Source: Novosphingobium organovorum | GTDB taxonomy: Bacteria; Pseudomonadota; Alphaproteobacteria; Sphingomonadales; Sphingomonadaceae | Direction of reading: 5' to 3' | Assembly: GCF_022832435.1 (NCBI RefSeq) | Contig: NZ_JALHLF010000003.1 | Span: 1 to 64,000 of the forward strand | Length of the DNA: 64,000 nucleotides | Shown here: positions 1 to 7,058 of the stretch, piece by piece | Numbering within the stretch: position 1 is the first letter of the stretch | How the letters are laid out: every line of letters begins with the position of its first letter | Position numbers and translations under genes: made by a program | The notes under the pieces: generated by a model | Seen by the model: the letters and a program-made list of their open reading frames with translations, nothing else | The model's database searches: none | What the model was told of the DNA's origin: nothing

Positions 1-1
1 C

Positions 2-952
2 GCCGCGCCGGCACCCGCCGCGCCTGCCGGTGCAAGCGGTGAGCGTATCGCCGCCTCGCCGCTCGCGCGCCGTCTCGCCGCCGGCAAGGGCATCGACCTT
101 GCCAGCGTCACGGGCTCGGGCCCCAAGGGCCGCATCGTCAAGGCCGATATTGAATCGTTCCAGCCGGGTACGGCCCCCGTGGCCGCTCCGGCTGCGGCGG
201 CCCCCGCGTCTGCGCCTGTCGCCGCTTCGGCCGGTGCCGCTGCGATCCTCGATGCGCGCGTGCCGCACACCATCGAGACGCTTTCGGGCATGCGCAAGAC
301 CATCGCCAAGCGCCTCACGCAGTCCAAGCAGGAAGCGCCGCATATCTACCTGTCGGTCGACGTCCAGCTCGATGCGCTCATGGCGCTGCGCGTGCAGGTC
401 AACGAGACGCTCGCCAAGCGCGGGCTCAAGGTCTCGGTCAACGACATGCTGGTCAAGGCGCTCGGCCTCGCGCTGATCGAAGTGCCCGAGTGCAACGTCT
501 CGTTCGCCGGAACCGAACTCATCAAGTATGAACGCGCGGACATTTCGGTTGCGGTGTCGATCCCGGGTGGCCTGATCACCCCGATCGTGCCCGATGCGAA
601 CAACAAGTCCTTCTCGCAGATCGCCACGATGACCAAGGACCTGGGCAAGCGCGCCAAGGAAGGCAAGCTCAAGCCCGAGGAATACCAGGGTGGTACGGCC
701 TCGATCTCGAACATGGGCATGATGGGCATCAAGTCCTTCTCGGCGGTGGTAAACCCGCCGCAGGGCATGATCCTGGCGATCGGTGCGGGCCAGAAGCAGC
801 CCTGGGTCATGGAAGATGGCTCGCTCGGCGTTGCGACCGTGATGAGCGCGACCGGCAGCTTCGACCACCGCGCGATCGACGGTGCCGACGGCGCGCGCCT
901 GATGGCCGCGTTCAAGGAACTGGTCGAGAACCCGCTGGGGATGATCGCCTGA
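2..952 (+). CDS. pdhC: Pyruvate dehydrogenase E2, dihydrolipoamide acetyltransferase (5' truncated by window edge)
   Basis: This is the E2 core of the pyruvate dehydrogenase complex, which moves the acetyl group from lipoamide to CoA. The reading frame is open from base 2, so the N-terminal lipoyl domain lies outside the window. About 316 residues remain. They hold an Ala/Pro linker, a peripheral E1/E3-binding domain (near residues 15-55, with SPLARRLA and GSGPKGRIVKADI), a second Ala-rich linker, and the acyltransferase domain ending in the catalytic DHRAIDGADGA motif near the C-terminus. The next gene starts 2 bases after the stop, so the gene heads an operon with two thioesterases and lpdA. 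The E1 genes pdhA and pdhB lie about 54 kb away in the same window. The internal Met at 179 is not the true start. Confidence 0.95.
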   Translation, partial: AAPAPAAPAGASGERIAASPLARRLAAGKGIDLASVTGSGPKGRIVKADIESFQPGTAPVAAPAAAAPASAPVAASAGAAAILDARVPHTIETLSGMRKTIAKRLTQSKQEAPHIYLSVDVQLDALMALRVQVNETLAKRGLKVSVNDMLVKALGLALIEVPECNVSFAGTELIKYERADISVAVSIPGGLITPIVPDANNKSFSQIATMTKDLGKRAKEGKLKPEEYQGGTASISNMGMMGIKSFSAVVNPPQGMILAIGAGQKQPWVMEDGSLGVATVMSATGSFDHRAIDGADGARLMAAFKELVENPLGMIA

Positions 953-953
953 G

Positions 954-1373
954 ATGACCACAGGGTCGGTGGAGCGCGGTGCGGGTGACCTGGTCATTCG
1001 CGTCACCGCGATGCCCACCGACCTCAACCCCTACGGCGGCGTCTTCGGGGGCTGGCTCATGGCCCAACTGGCGCTGGGTGCGGCTTCGCTGGTGACCCGG
1101 CGCACGCGGCTCAAGGCGGTCGTCGTGGGGGCCACGGATTTCGCCTTTCCGGACACGATGCAGGTCGGCGACGAACTCAACGTGTTCGCCGAGGTGCAAC
1201 GGATCGGGCGCACTTCGATGACCGTGCGCACGCGGGGCTTCGGGCGCGCGCGGGCTGGCGAGACACAGCGCGAAGTCGCCAACGGGACATTCACGTTCGT
1301 GGTGCTGGGAGACGATGATCGCCCTTGCCGCATCGTGGACGGGACAAAGGAGAGTGCGGGTGACAGAGGATAA
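954..1373 (+). CDS. Hot-dog fold acyl-CoA thioesterase paralogue, probably catalytically degenerate
   Basis: This 139-residue protein resembles the YciA/Acot class of hexameric hot-dog acyl-CoA thioesterases. It keeps the FGGWLMAQ core and the VGDELNVFAEV and GRTSMTVRT strands. YciA enzymes carry the catalytic acid in a QMD motif. Here that segment reads QLALGA, so the Asp is missing, and the preceding Gly-Asp is Gly-Gly. The gene downstream keeps both residues. The ATG lies 2 bases after the pdhC stop, and the 3' end overlaps the next gene by 14 bases, so the two paralogues are probably translationally coupled. I infer a structural or regulatory partner of its neighbour rather than an active thioesterase. 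The fold is clear, the loss of activity is inference. Confidence 0.8.
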   Translation: MTTGSVERGAGDLVIRVTAMPTDLNPYGGVFGGWLMAQLALGAASLVTRRTRLKAVVVGATDFAFPDTMQVGDELNVFAEVQRIGRTSMTVRTRGFGRARAGETQREVANGTFTFVVLGDDDRPCRIVDGTKESAGDRG

Positions 1374-1740
1374 TCGCGAGCCGACCATTCGCGTGTCGGC
1401 GATGCCGGCGGACACCAACGCCTATGGCGATATTTTCGGTGGCTGGCTGGTCAGCCAGATGGACATGGCGGCCGGTCTCATCGCAGCGCGCTTCTCGCGC
1501 GGGCGTGCGGTAACGATCGCCATGGATTCCATGCAGTTCCACAAGCCGGTCAGCATCGGTGACGAAGTGACCGTCTATGGTGAAATCAAGAGGGTGGGGC
1601 GCACGTCGATGACCATCGCGGTCGAGGCCTGGCGCCGCCATCGTTACGAAGAAGAGCGGGTGAAAGTGACCCAGGCGGTCTTCACCTTCGTCGCCATCGA
1701 CGACGAGGGCAGGCCCCGCGCAATCGAACAGGAGAGTTAA
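1360..1740 (+). CDS. Acyl-CoA thioesterase, YciA-like hot-dog protein
   Basis: This is a 126-residue cytoplasmic acyl-CoA thioesterase of the YciA type, which hydrolyses short to medium acyl-CoA to the free acid and CoA. The diagnostic segment MPADTNAYGDIFGGWLVSQM is followed directly by the catalytic Asp, then a helix and the KPVSIGDEVTVYGE strands. I chose GTG at 1360 because AAAGGAG at 1346-1352 sits 7 bases upstream. An ATG at 1315 would add 15 residues with no family similarity and deeper overlap with the previous gene. It lies between pdhC and lpdA, so it may drain excess acetyl- or acyl-CoA made by the complex. Substrate is not visible from sequence. Confidence 0.88.
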   Translation: MTEDNREPTIRVSAMPADTNAYGDIFGGWLVSQMDMAAGLIAARFSRGRAVTIAMDSMQFHKPVSIGDEVTVYGEIKRVGRTSMTIAVEAWRRHRYEEERVKVTQAVFTFVAIDDEGRPRAIEQES

Positions 1741-1744
1741 GACA

Positions 1745-3157
1745 GTGGCAGCTTCCTACGACGTCATCGTCCTCGGTTCCGGTCCGGGCGGCTATGTTGC
1801 GGCGATCCGCAGCGCGCAGCTCGGCCTCAAGACCGCCATTGTCGAGCGCGAGCTGCTCGGCGGCATTTGCCTCAACTGGGGCTGCATTCCGACCAAGGCG
1901 CTGCTGCGCTCGTCGGAAATCTTCCACCAGATGAAGCACGCCAAGAACTACGGTCTGGCTGCCGACAACATCACTGCCGACCTCGACGCCATCGTCAAGC
2001 GTTCGCGCGGGGTTGCCAAGCAGCTCAACCAGGGTGTCACCCACCTGATGAAGAAGAACAAGATCGAGGTCCACATGGGCACCGGTACGCTTCTGGGTGG
2101 CGGCAAGCTTGAAGTTGCGGGCGAGAAGGGCAAGGAAACCCTCACCGCCAAGCACATCATCGTCGCCACCGGCGCGCGGGCCCGCGAACTGCCGTTCGCT
2201 CCGGTCGACGGCAAGCGCGTGTGGACCTACCGCCACGCGATGACCCCGACCGAGATGCCGACCAAGCTGCTGGTCATGGGCTCGGGCGCGATCGGTGTCG
2301 AGTTCGCGAGCTTCTACAACGATATGGGCGTGGACGTGACGATCGTCGAGATGCTCGACCGGATCATGCCGGTGGAGGACAAGGACGTCTCCGCGTTCAT
2401 GAGCAAGGCGCTCACCAAGCAGGGCATGAAGATCCTCACCGAAGCGGCGGTGCAGGAGGTCAAGGCCAGCGCGAAGGACGTCAAGGTCACGATCAAGGCC
2501 AAGGACGGCTCGGTCAGCACCGAAAGCTACAGCCATGTCATCTCGGCGGTGGGCATCGTTCCCAACACCGAGAACGTCGGGCTCGAGAAGGTCGGCGCCA
2601 AGATGGACCGCGGCTTCATCCAGATCGACGATTTCGGCCGCACGGGCGTGGCGGGTTTGTGGGCGATCGGCGACTGCACGCCCGGACCCTGGCTGGCGCA
2701 CAAGGCGAGCCACGAAGGCGTCACCACCGCTGAGGCGATCGCCAAGGAACTGGGCAACAAGGACGTCCACCCCCACGGCCTCGATCGTGCCAACATTCCG
2801 GGCTGCACTTACTGCCACCCGCAGGTTGCCTCGGTCGGGCTGACCGAAGCCAAGGCCAAGGAAGCGGGCTACACCGTCAAGGCGGGGACCTTCCCGTTCA
2901 TCGGCAACGGCAAGGCGATCGCGCTGGGTGAGCCCGAGGGCTTCGTGAAGACCGTGTTCGACGCCAAGACCGGCGAACTGCTCGGTGCACACATGGTCGG
3001 CGCGGAAGTGACCGAGATGATCCAGGGCTTCGTGGTGGGCAAGACGCTCGAGACGACCGAGGCCGAACTGATGCAGACGGTCTTCCCGCACCCCACGATC
3101 TCGGAAGCGATGCACGAATCGGTGCTCGCCGCTTACGGGCGCGCGCTGCACATCTGA
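1745..3157 (+). CDS. lpdA: Dihydrolipoyl dehydrogenase (E3)
   Basis: This flavoprotein of 470 residues reoxidises dihydrolipoamide of E2 and passes electrons to NAD+. It has the N-terminal FAD-binding GSGPGGYVAA motif, the redox disulfide in GGICLNWGCIPTKALL (Cys42 and Cys47), a second nucleotide-binding GSGAIGVEFA motif, the FAD segment GLWAIGDCT, and the C-terminal dimerisation domain with the catalytic His-Glu in FPHPTISEAMHE. Length is normal for the family. Translation starts at GTG, 4 bases after the thioesterase stop. It is the last gene of the pdhC operon and is followed by a hairpin terminator. The enzyme may also serve 2-oxoglutarate dehydrogenase and glycine cleavage. Confidence 0.97.
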   Translation: MAASYDVIVLGSGPGGYVAAIRSAQLGLKTAIVERELLGGICLNWGCIPTKALLRSSEIFHQMKHAKNYGLAADNITADLDAIVKRSRGVAKQLNQGVTHLMKKNKIEVHMGTGTLLGGGKLEVAGEKGKETLTAKHIIVATGARARELPFAPVDGKRVWTYRHAMTPTEMPTKLLVMGSGAIGVEFASFYNDMGVDVTIVEMLDRIMPVEDKDVSAFMSKALTKQGMKILTEAAVQEVKASAKDVKVTIKAKDGSVSTESYSHVISAVGIVPNTENVGLEKVGAKMDRGFIQIDDFGRTGVAGLWAIGDCTPGPWLAHKASHEGVTTAEAIAKELGNKDVHPHGLDRANIPGCTYCHPQVASVGLTEAKAKEAGYTVKAGTFPFIGNGKAIALGEPEGFVKTVFDAKTGELLGAHMVGAEVTEMIQGFVVGKTLETTEAELMQTVFPHPTISEAMHESVLAAYGRALHI

Positions 3158-3185
3158 CCGGTCTTGGGTTCTATCCCAGGCAGTG

Positions 3186-3214
3186 AAAGGGCGGGCCTTG
3201 CGGTCCGCCCTTTT
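3186..3214 (+). terminator. Intrinsic terminator after lpdA
   Basis: A 9-bp stem AAAGGGCGG / CCGCCCTTT with a 10-base loop ends in a short T run, 28 bases after the lpdA stop. The A run on the other side means it could also act on the minus strand, behind the convergent SIMPL gene. Confidence 0.8.
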
Positions 3215-3262
3215 GCGTTTGCGGGCACGCGCTTCACCGCCTGCGCCCCCCCGATGGCCGGT

Positions 3263-4039
3263 TCAGTTAGCCAGAGCGTAGGCGACCGAGATCTGGACGC
3301 TGGTGGTGATCGGTGCGGGGCGCAGCGCGATGGCCACGGCCGGAGGCGCTGGCGGCGCGGGCGGGGGCGGGGCCGCGCGGGCCGGCTCGATCATGGGCCT
3401 TTTCACCTCGCGGTAGTTGGCATCCTGGATGCGCAGCACCGGGCCGAGCTTCGCCCCTGTGCCTTGCGCAATCAGGTCCGCCTGCTCATGCGCATCGCCA
3501 AGGGCCTTGCGCATGGCCTCGCGCTGCGCAGCGCTGGTGTCCGAAAGCTCGAAGCGCACGATGCGCGGGTTGAGCCCTTCGTGCCGCCCGATCAACCCGG
3601 TCAGCGTGCCCGCCTGATCGACCCGGTCCGTGCGCAGCGTCATCGCCAGATCGGCGACATAGCCCTGGATGGCGCAGGCGTCCGTCGAGAGCCGGGCTGG
3701 TCCGTAGGTGGTGAGCGTACACTTCTCTCCGCGGACCGCCCGGATCGAAAGGTCTCCCGTGTGCAGGTCGGGCTTGGCCTTGAGAAAGCGGGCCAGCGCG
3801 CCCTCGATCGCGGTCGCGCGTTGCTGGAGGTGGGTCAGCGCGGCGTCCGAGGTCTGCCCCTCGCCGTGGAGGGTATACGTCACGATTGCGAGGTCGGGCG
3901 GCGTCTCGACGCTACCCCTGGCCGAAACCAGGATGCGCGCGGAGGGTTCGTCCTGTGGCGTGTCACGGGCCTGCGCCGCCGCAGCAACGGAAAGGCCCAC
4001 CGCGCCCGCCAAAGCCATGCTCACCATGGTTCGCTGCAT
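3263..4039 (-). CDS. SIMPL-domain (DUF541) secreted protein
   Basis: This 258-residue exported protein belongs to the SIMPL/DUF541 family (E. coli YggE and relatives), oligomeric periplasmic proteins linked to oxidative-stress tolerance whose biochemical role is unclear. A signal peptide is visible at the N-terminus (MQRTMVSMALAGAVGLSVAA, cleavage near AQA-RD). The mature part opens with ILVSARGSVETPPDLAIVTY, the typical start of the SIMPL domain, and continues through RMYGNEEL-free but family-like alternating strands and helices. A Pro/Ala-rich stretch lies near residues 225-237. The gene stands alone and converges on lpdA, with the terminator between them. Confidence 0.85.
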   Translation of the reverse strand: MQRTMVSMALAGAVGLSVAAAAQARDTPQDEPSARILVSARGSVETPPDLAIVTYTLHGEGQTSDAALTHLQQRATAIEGALARFLKAKPDLHTGDLSIRAVRGEKCTLTTYGPARLSTDACAIQGYVADLAMTLRTDRVDQAGTLTGLIGRHEGLNPRIVRFELSDTSAAQREAMRKALGDAHEQADLIAQGTGAKLGPVLRIQDANYREVKRPMIEPARAAPPPPAPPAPPAVAIALRPAPITTSVQISVAYALAN

Positions 4040-4167
4040 CGTCTTCCCCTTGTGTTCCGCCAGGGTGTGGCGGCATCAGGCAGTCTTGCGAAGACGCGCC
4101 GCGATGGCAAGGGCGCGTTCATTACGCTGTTGGCCTGCGGCGAGAGGACGCCCGATGGTGAAAGGGC

Positions 4168-4446
4168 TCAGACGCACGCCTGGCGCGCGATATGTTCGAA
4201 CACCGCGACATGGAGCGGTTCGGCGAATTCGCAGCCGATGGCACCGTCGCGCTGCCAGCATATCCGCGCGCTCAGCAGGTGCATTCCGGGGATGCGGATG
4301 CGCAGCGGCACTTCGCGCCGCGCCTCGGGCATGGCGGCAATGCGAAAGCCGCCGACCGAAAGATCCTCCAGCTGCACGCGCTTCCACGGTCGCGTGCCCT
4401 GACGCACTTCGCATAGCAGCGCGACATCGGCGCGTGGCATCCGCAT
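4168..4446 (-). CDS. PilZ-domain protein, N-terminus uncertain (probable frameshift upstream)
   Basis: From ATG 4446 this gives 92 residues forming a PilZ domain, a small beta-barrel that typically binds cyclic di-GMP. The DLSVGGFRI segment matches the D/NxSxxG motif. The Arg-rich entrance motif is only partly evident (RMPRAD), so c-di-GMP binding is not assured. Open frame continues upstream with coding-like composition but no good ATG. A separate ATG at 4561, one frame off, encodes MFDRKGLFAQSGEPLALSPP and would join the PilZ frame exactly if the G6 run at 4502-4507 had one base less, giving about 130 residues. Either the start is internal or TTG, or the gene is frameshifted (mutation or sequencing error). 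Confidence 0.7.
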   Translation of the reverse strand: MRMPRADVALLCEVRQGTRPWKRVQLEDLSVGGFRIAAMPEARREVPLRIRIPGMHLLSARICWQRDGAIGCEFAEPLHVAVFEHIARQACV

Positions 4447-4514
4447 CGTCTGCGCCGGATGGGCTGGGGCGTCCCCCGTCGCGAATGGAGCGGTGTCGAA
4501 TGGGGGGCGATAGG

Positions 4515-4551
4515 GCAAGGGGCTCTCCGCTTTGCGCGAAGAGCCCCTTGC
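4515..4551. repeat. Perfect 12-bp inverted repeat near the PilZ gene start
   Basis: GCAAGGGGCTCT and its exact complement AGAGCCCCTTGC flank a 13-base loop. Neither side has a T run, so a simple terminator is unlikely. It lies between the ATG at 4561 and the PilZ domain, so it would fold in the mRNA leader or the first codons. Confidence 0.7.
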
Positions 4552-4618
4552 GATCAAACATCTTGCCGCCCGGTTAGGGCGATCCTGCGTAGAGTGTCTC
4601 AGCCTGCGGGGAAGGCGC

Positions 4619-4658
4619 AAAAAGCGGGGTGGACCACGTCTGGCCCACCCCGTTTTTT
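4619..4658 (-). terminator. Bidirectional intrinsic terminator after the GNAT gene
   Basis: Stem CGGGGTGG / CCACCCCG with A-rich and T-rich flanks (six T on the plus strand, a run of A giving T on the minus strand). It lies 24 bases beyond the GNAT stop and separates that gene from the PilZ gene. Confidence 0.8.
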
Positions 4659-4681
4659 CCGCTCGTGTGCAAGCCAGCGGC

Positions 4682-5197
4682 CTAGCGGAAGCTCTTCGAC
4701 AGGATGACCAGCGTGGGATCGCCTTCGAAGGCTTCGGGGACAAAGCCCTTTTCGCGTTCGAGTTCGATCGCGGCGTGGTTGTCGCGGCTTTCAATCGAGA
4801 TCGCCCGGCGGCATCCCCGCTCCTGCGCCTGCTTGGCCAGGAAATCGAGCATGGCCCAGCCGATGCCCTTGTTGCGATAAGCGCTGCTCACCGAAATCGC
4901 GATCTCGCCGGTGTCGAGCGGACCGTCGCAGGCGAGCAGGCCCGAGGCGACGAGTTCGCCGGTCCCGGTCGCGAAGCCGAGCCAGGATTCGGTACGAAAA
5001 TGATCGGCCTGGACCATCGGCGCGAGCTGGGCCTGGCTGACGTGTTCCGCCGCGGCCAGGAAGCGGAAGCGGCGGTCTTCCTCGCTCACGCGATCGAAGA
5101 AGGCAGCCAGCAGAGCCTCGTCGGCCTCGCTGGCGGGGCGTACGTCCAGTTCGATACCCGAACGGGTGGGAAGGGTCACGGTGGTCGAAAGGGTCAT
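4682..5197 (-). CDS. GNAT-family N-acetyltransferase
   Basis: This 171-residue protein is a GCN5-related acetyltransferase that transfers acetyl from acetyl-CoA to an unidentified amine. It carries the N-terminal DVRPASEADEALLAAFF segment, a central beta region, the acetyl-CoA pyrophosphate loop SSAYRNKGIGWAMLDFLAK (Q/RxxGxG/A type) and a C-terminal ERGCRRAISIES strand followed by NHAAIELEREKGF. I chose ATG 5197 because GGAG lies 8 bases upstream. A longer frame to 5302 adds low-complexity sequence. It resembles acetyltransferase domains fused to acyl-CoA synthetases in protein acetylation systems, so a role in protein acetylation near acs is possible but unproven. Confidence 0.85.
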   Translation of the reverse strand: MTLSTTVTLPTRSGIELDVRPASEADEALLAAFFDRVSEEDRRFRFLAAAEHVSQAQLAPMVQADHFRTESWLGFATGTGELVASGLLACDGPLDTGEIAISVSSAYRNKGIGWAMLDFLAKQAQERGCRRAISIESRDNHAAIELEREKGFVPEAFEGDPTLVILSKSFR

Positions 5198-5248
5198 CGT
5201 GGGTACTCCGATGGGAGAAGGAATTGACAGGGGGCTTAAAACAGCGGG

Positions 5249-5284
5249 CCCCGCCGCGCCTTGATTGAGATCAGGCGGGCGGGG
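5249..5284 (-). terminator. Possible terminator hairpin after the MHS transporter gene
   Basis: CCCCGCC at 5249-5255 pairs with GGCGGGG at 5278-5284, with extra internal pairing CCT/AGG. On the minus strand it is followed within about ten bases by GTTTTA. It lies just beyond the transporter stop. Confidence 0.45.
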
Positions 5285-5318
5285 AGCATTTCGAAAGATC
5301 ATCCAGGTGGCGGGGCGC

Positions 5319-6995
5319 TCATGCGTCGATGTTCCGGCGGAAGGTTTCGGGCAGGAAGAACACGCCCACGAGCACGGTCACCAGCGCCACCACGACAGGA
5401 TACCACAAGCCGTAGTAGATATCGCCCGTCGCCGCGACCATGGCGAAAGCGGTGGTCGGCAGGAAGCCACCAAACCAGCCGTTGCCCAGGTGATAGGGCA
5501 GTGACATCGAGGTGTAGCGGATGCGGGTCGGGAACAGTTCGACCAGCATTGCGGCGATCGGCCCGTAGACCATCGTTACCAGCACCACGAGGTAGAACAG
5601 CACCGCGACCACGGTCACGGTGTCCATCTGCTCGGGATCGGCGGCGGCGGGATAGCCCGCATCGGCAAGGGCGGACTTGATGCTCTGCTGGTAGGCGGTG
5701 ATGGCCGCCGCGCGCGCCTCGCCCGAGACTTCGGCCGGGTTGGGCGCGACGAGCGCAACCCCGCCGATCGATACCGAGGCGATCGTGCCTGCGGGCGCGG
5801 CCCGGTTGGTGTAGTTGATGCCGTTCCTGGCGAGAAAGGCCTTGGCGATGTCGCAGCTGGTGGTGTCGAAGGTGTTCTTGCCGATCGGGTCGAACTGGAA
5901 CGAGCACTCGCCCGCGTTGGCGCTCACCACGACCGGAGCGGTCTGGCCCGCGCGGGCAAGCGCCGGATTGGCCGCTTCGGCAAGCGTGTGGAAGGCCGGA
6001 AAATAGGTCACAGCGCCCAGCAGGCAGCCGCCCAGGACGATGTATTTGCGCCCGATCTTGTCCGACAGCCACCCGAAGAAGACGAACAGCGGGGTGCCCA
6101 GCGCCAGCGCGATGGCAATCAGGTAATTGGTCGTCGCCCCGTCCACCTTGAGTATCTTTTCAAGGTAGAACATCGCGTAGAACTGGCCCGTGTACCAGAC
6201 CACCGCCTGGCCGGCGACCGCGCCGAACAGCGCGATGATGACGAACTTGAGATTGCCCCAGGTCCCGAACGCCTCGGTCAGCGGCGCCTTGGAAGTCGTG
6301 CCTTCCTCCTTCATCTTCTGGTAGACCGGGCTTTCGTTGAGCTGGAGGCGGATCCACATCGAGACCGCCAGGAGGATCGCCGAGAGCAGGAACGGCACGC
6401 GCCAGCCCCAGCCCGCGAAGCTGTCCTCGCCCATGCCGGTGCGCACGCCCAGCACCACCAGCAGCGCGGCGAACAGACCGAAGGTCGCGGTGATCTGGAT
6501 GAAGCTGGTGTAGAGCCCGCGCCGGTTGTGCGGGGCGTGTTCGGCGACATAAGTCGCCGCACCGCCGTATTCGCCGCCCAGCGCCAGCCCCTGCACGATG
6601 CGCAGCGCCACCAGGATGATCGGCGAGGCGATGCCGATGCTGTCATAGCCCGGCAGCAGGCCCACGGTGAAGGTGGACAGGCCCATCAGGCCCATCGTCA
6701 CCAGGAAGGTATACTTGCGCCCGACCAGATCGCCCAGTCGCCCGAACACCAGCGCCCCGAACGGGCGCACCGCGAAGCCTGCGGCGAACGCGCCCAGCGC
6801 CAGAATGAAACCCGTGGTCTCGTTCACGCCCGAAAAGAAGACTTTCGAGATGAAACTGGCGAGCAGGCCATAAAGATAGAAGTCATACCACTCGAACACC
6901 GTCCCCAGCGAGGAGGCGGTGATGACCAGCTTTTCGTTCCCGGTCGCCTTGTGGTGTTTGGGCAGCTCGTCGTACGGTTCGTAAGTCGTTGCCAT
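5319..6995 (-). CDS. MHS-family MFS transporter with large periplasmic loop
   Basis: This 558-residue inner-membrane protein belongs to the metabolite:H+ symporter branch of the major facilitator superfamily, whose members import organic acids, betaines and amino acids. It shows the opening SSLGTVFEWYDFYLYG, the loop motif GRLGDLVGRKYTFL, GLALGGEYGGAATY, and a second-half loop LSDKIGRKY. About 110 extra residues between helices (near residues 340-450) form a soluble loop with two Cys (GECSFQFDPIGKNTFDTTSC) that may form a disulfide. The ATG at 6995 has GGGAG about 8 bases upstream and is preferred over 7010. It lies next to a porin, acs and a CrbSR-like pair, so acetate or another short carboxylate is the likely substrate. 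Confidence 0.88.
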   Translation of the reverse strand: MATTYEPYDELPKHHKATGNEKLVITASSLGTVFEWYDFYLYGLLASFISKVFFSGVNETTGFILALGAFAAGFAVRPFGALVFGRLGDLVGRKYTFLVTMGLMGLSTFTVGLLPGYDSIGIASPIILVALRIVQGLALGGEYGGAATYVAEHAPHNRRGLYTSFIQITATFGLFAALLVVLGVRTGMGEDSFAGWGWRVPFLLSAILLAVSMWIRLQLNESPVYQKMKEEGTTSKAPLTEAFGTWGNLKFVIIALFGAVAGQAVVWYTGQFYAMFYLEKILKVDGATTNYLIAIALALGTPLFVFFGWLSDKIGRKYIVLGGCLLGAVTYFPAFHTLAEAANPALARAGQTAPVVVSANAGECSFQFDPIGKNTFDTTSCDIAKAFLARNGINYTNRAAPAGTIASVSIGGVALVAPNPAEVSGEARAAAITAYQQSIKSALADAGYPAAADPEQMDTVTVVAVLFYLVVLVTMVYGPIAAMLVELFPTRIRYTSMSLPYHLGNGWFGGFLPTTAFAMVAATGDIYYGLWYPVVVALVTVLVGVFFLPETFRRNIDA

Positions 6996-7058
6996 TGCGC
7001 ACTCTCCCAATGTGCCCCGTGCGACGTGCGCGCGCGCGGGGTGTTTTGAACGTTCCTA

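Noticed and set aside
1682-3151. Open frame of 489 codons antisense to lpdA
   Set aside because: His/Asp/Arg-rich shadow of a high-GC gene, with no motif.
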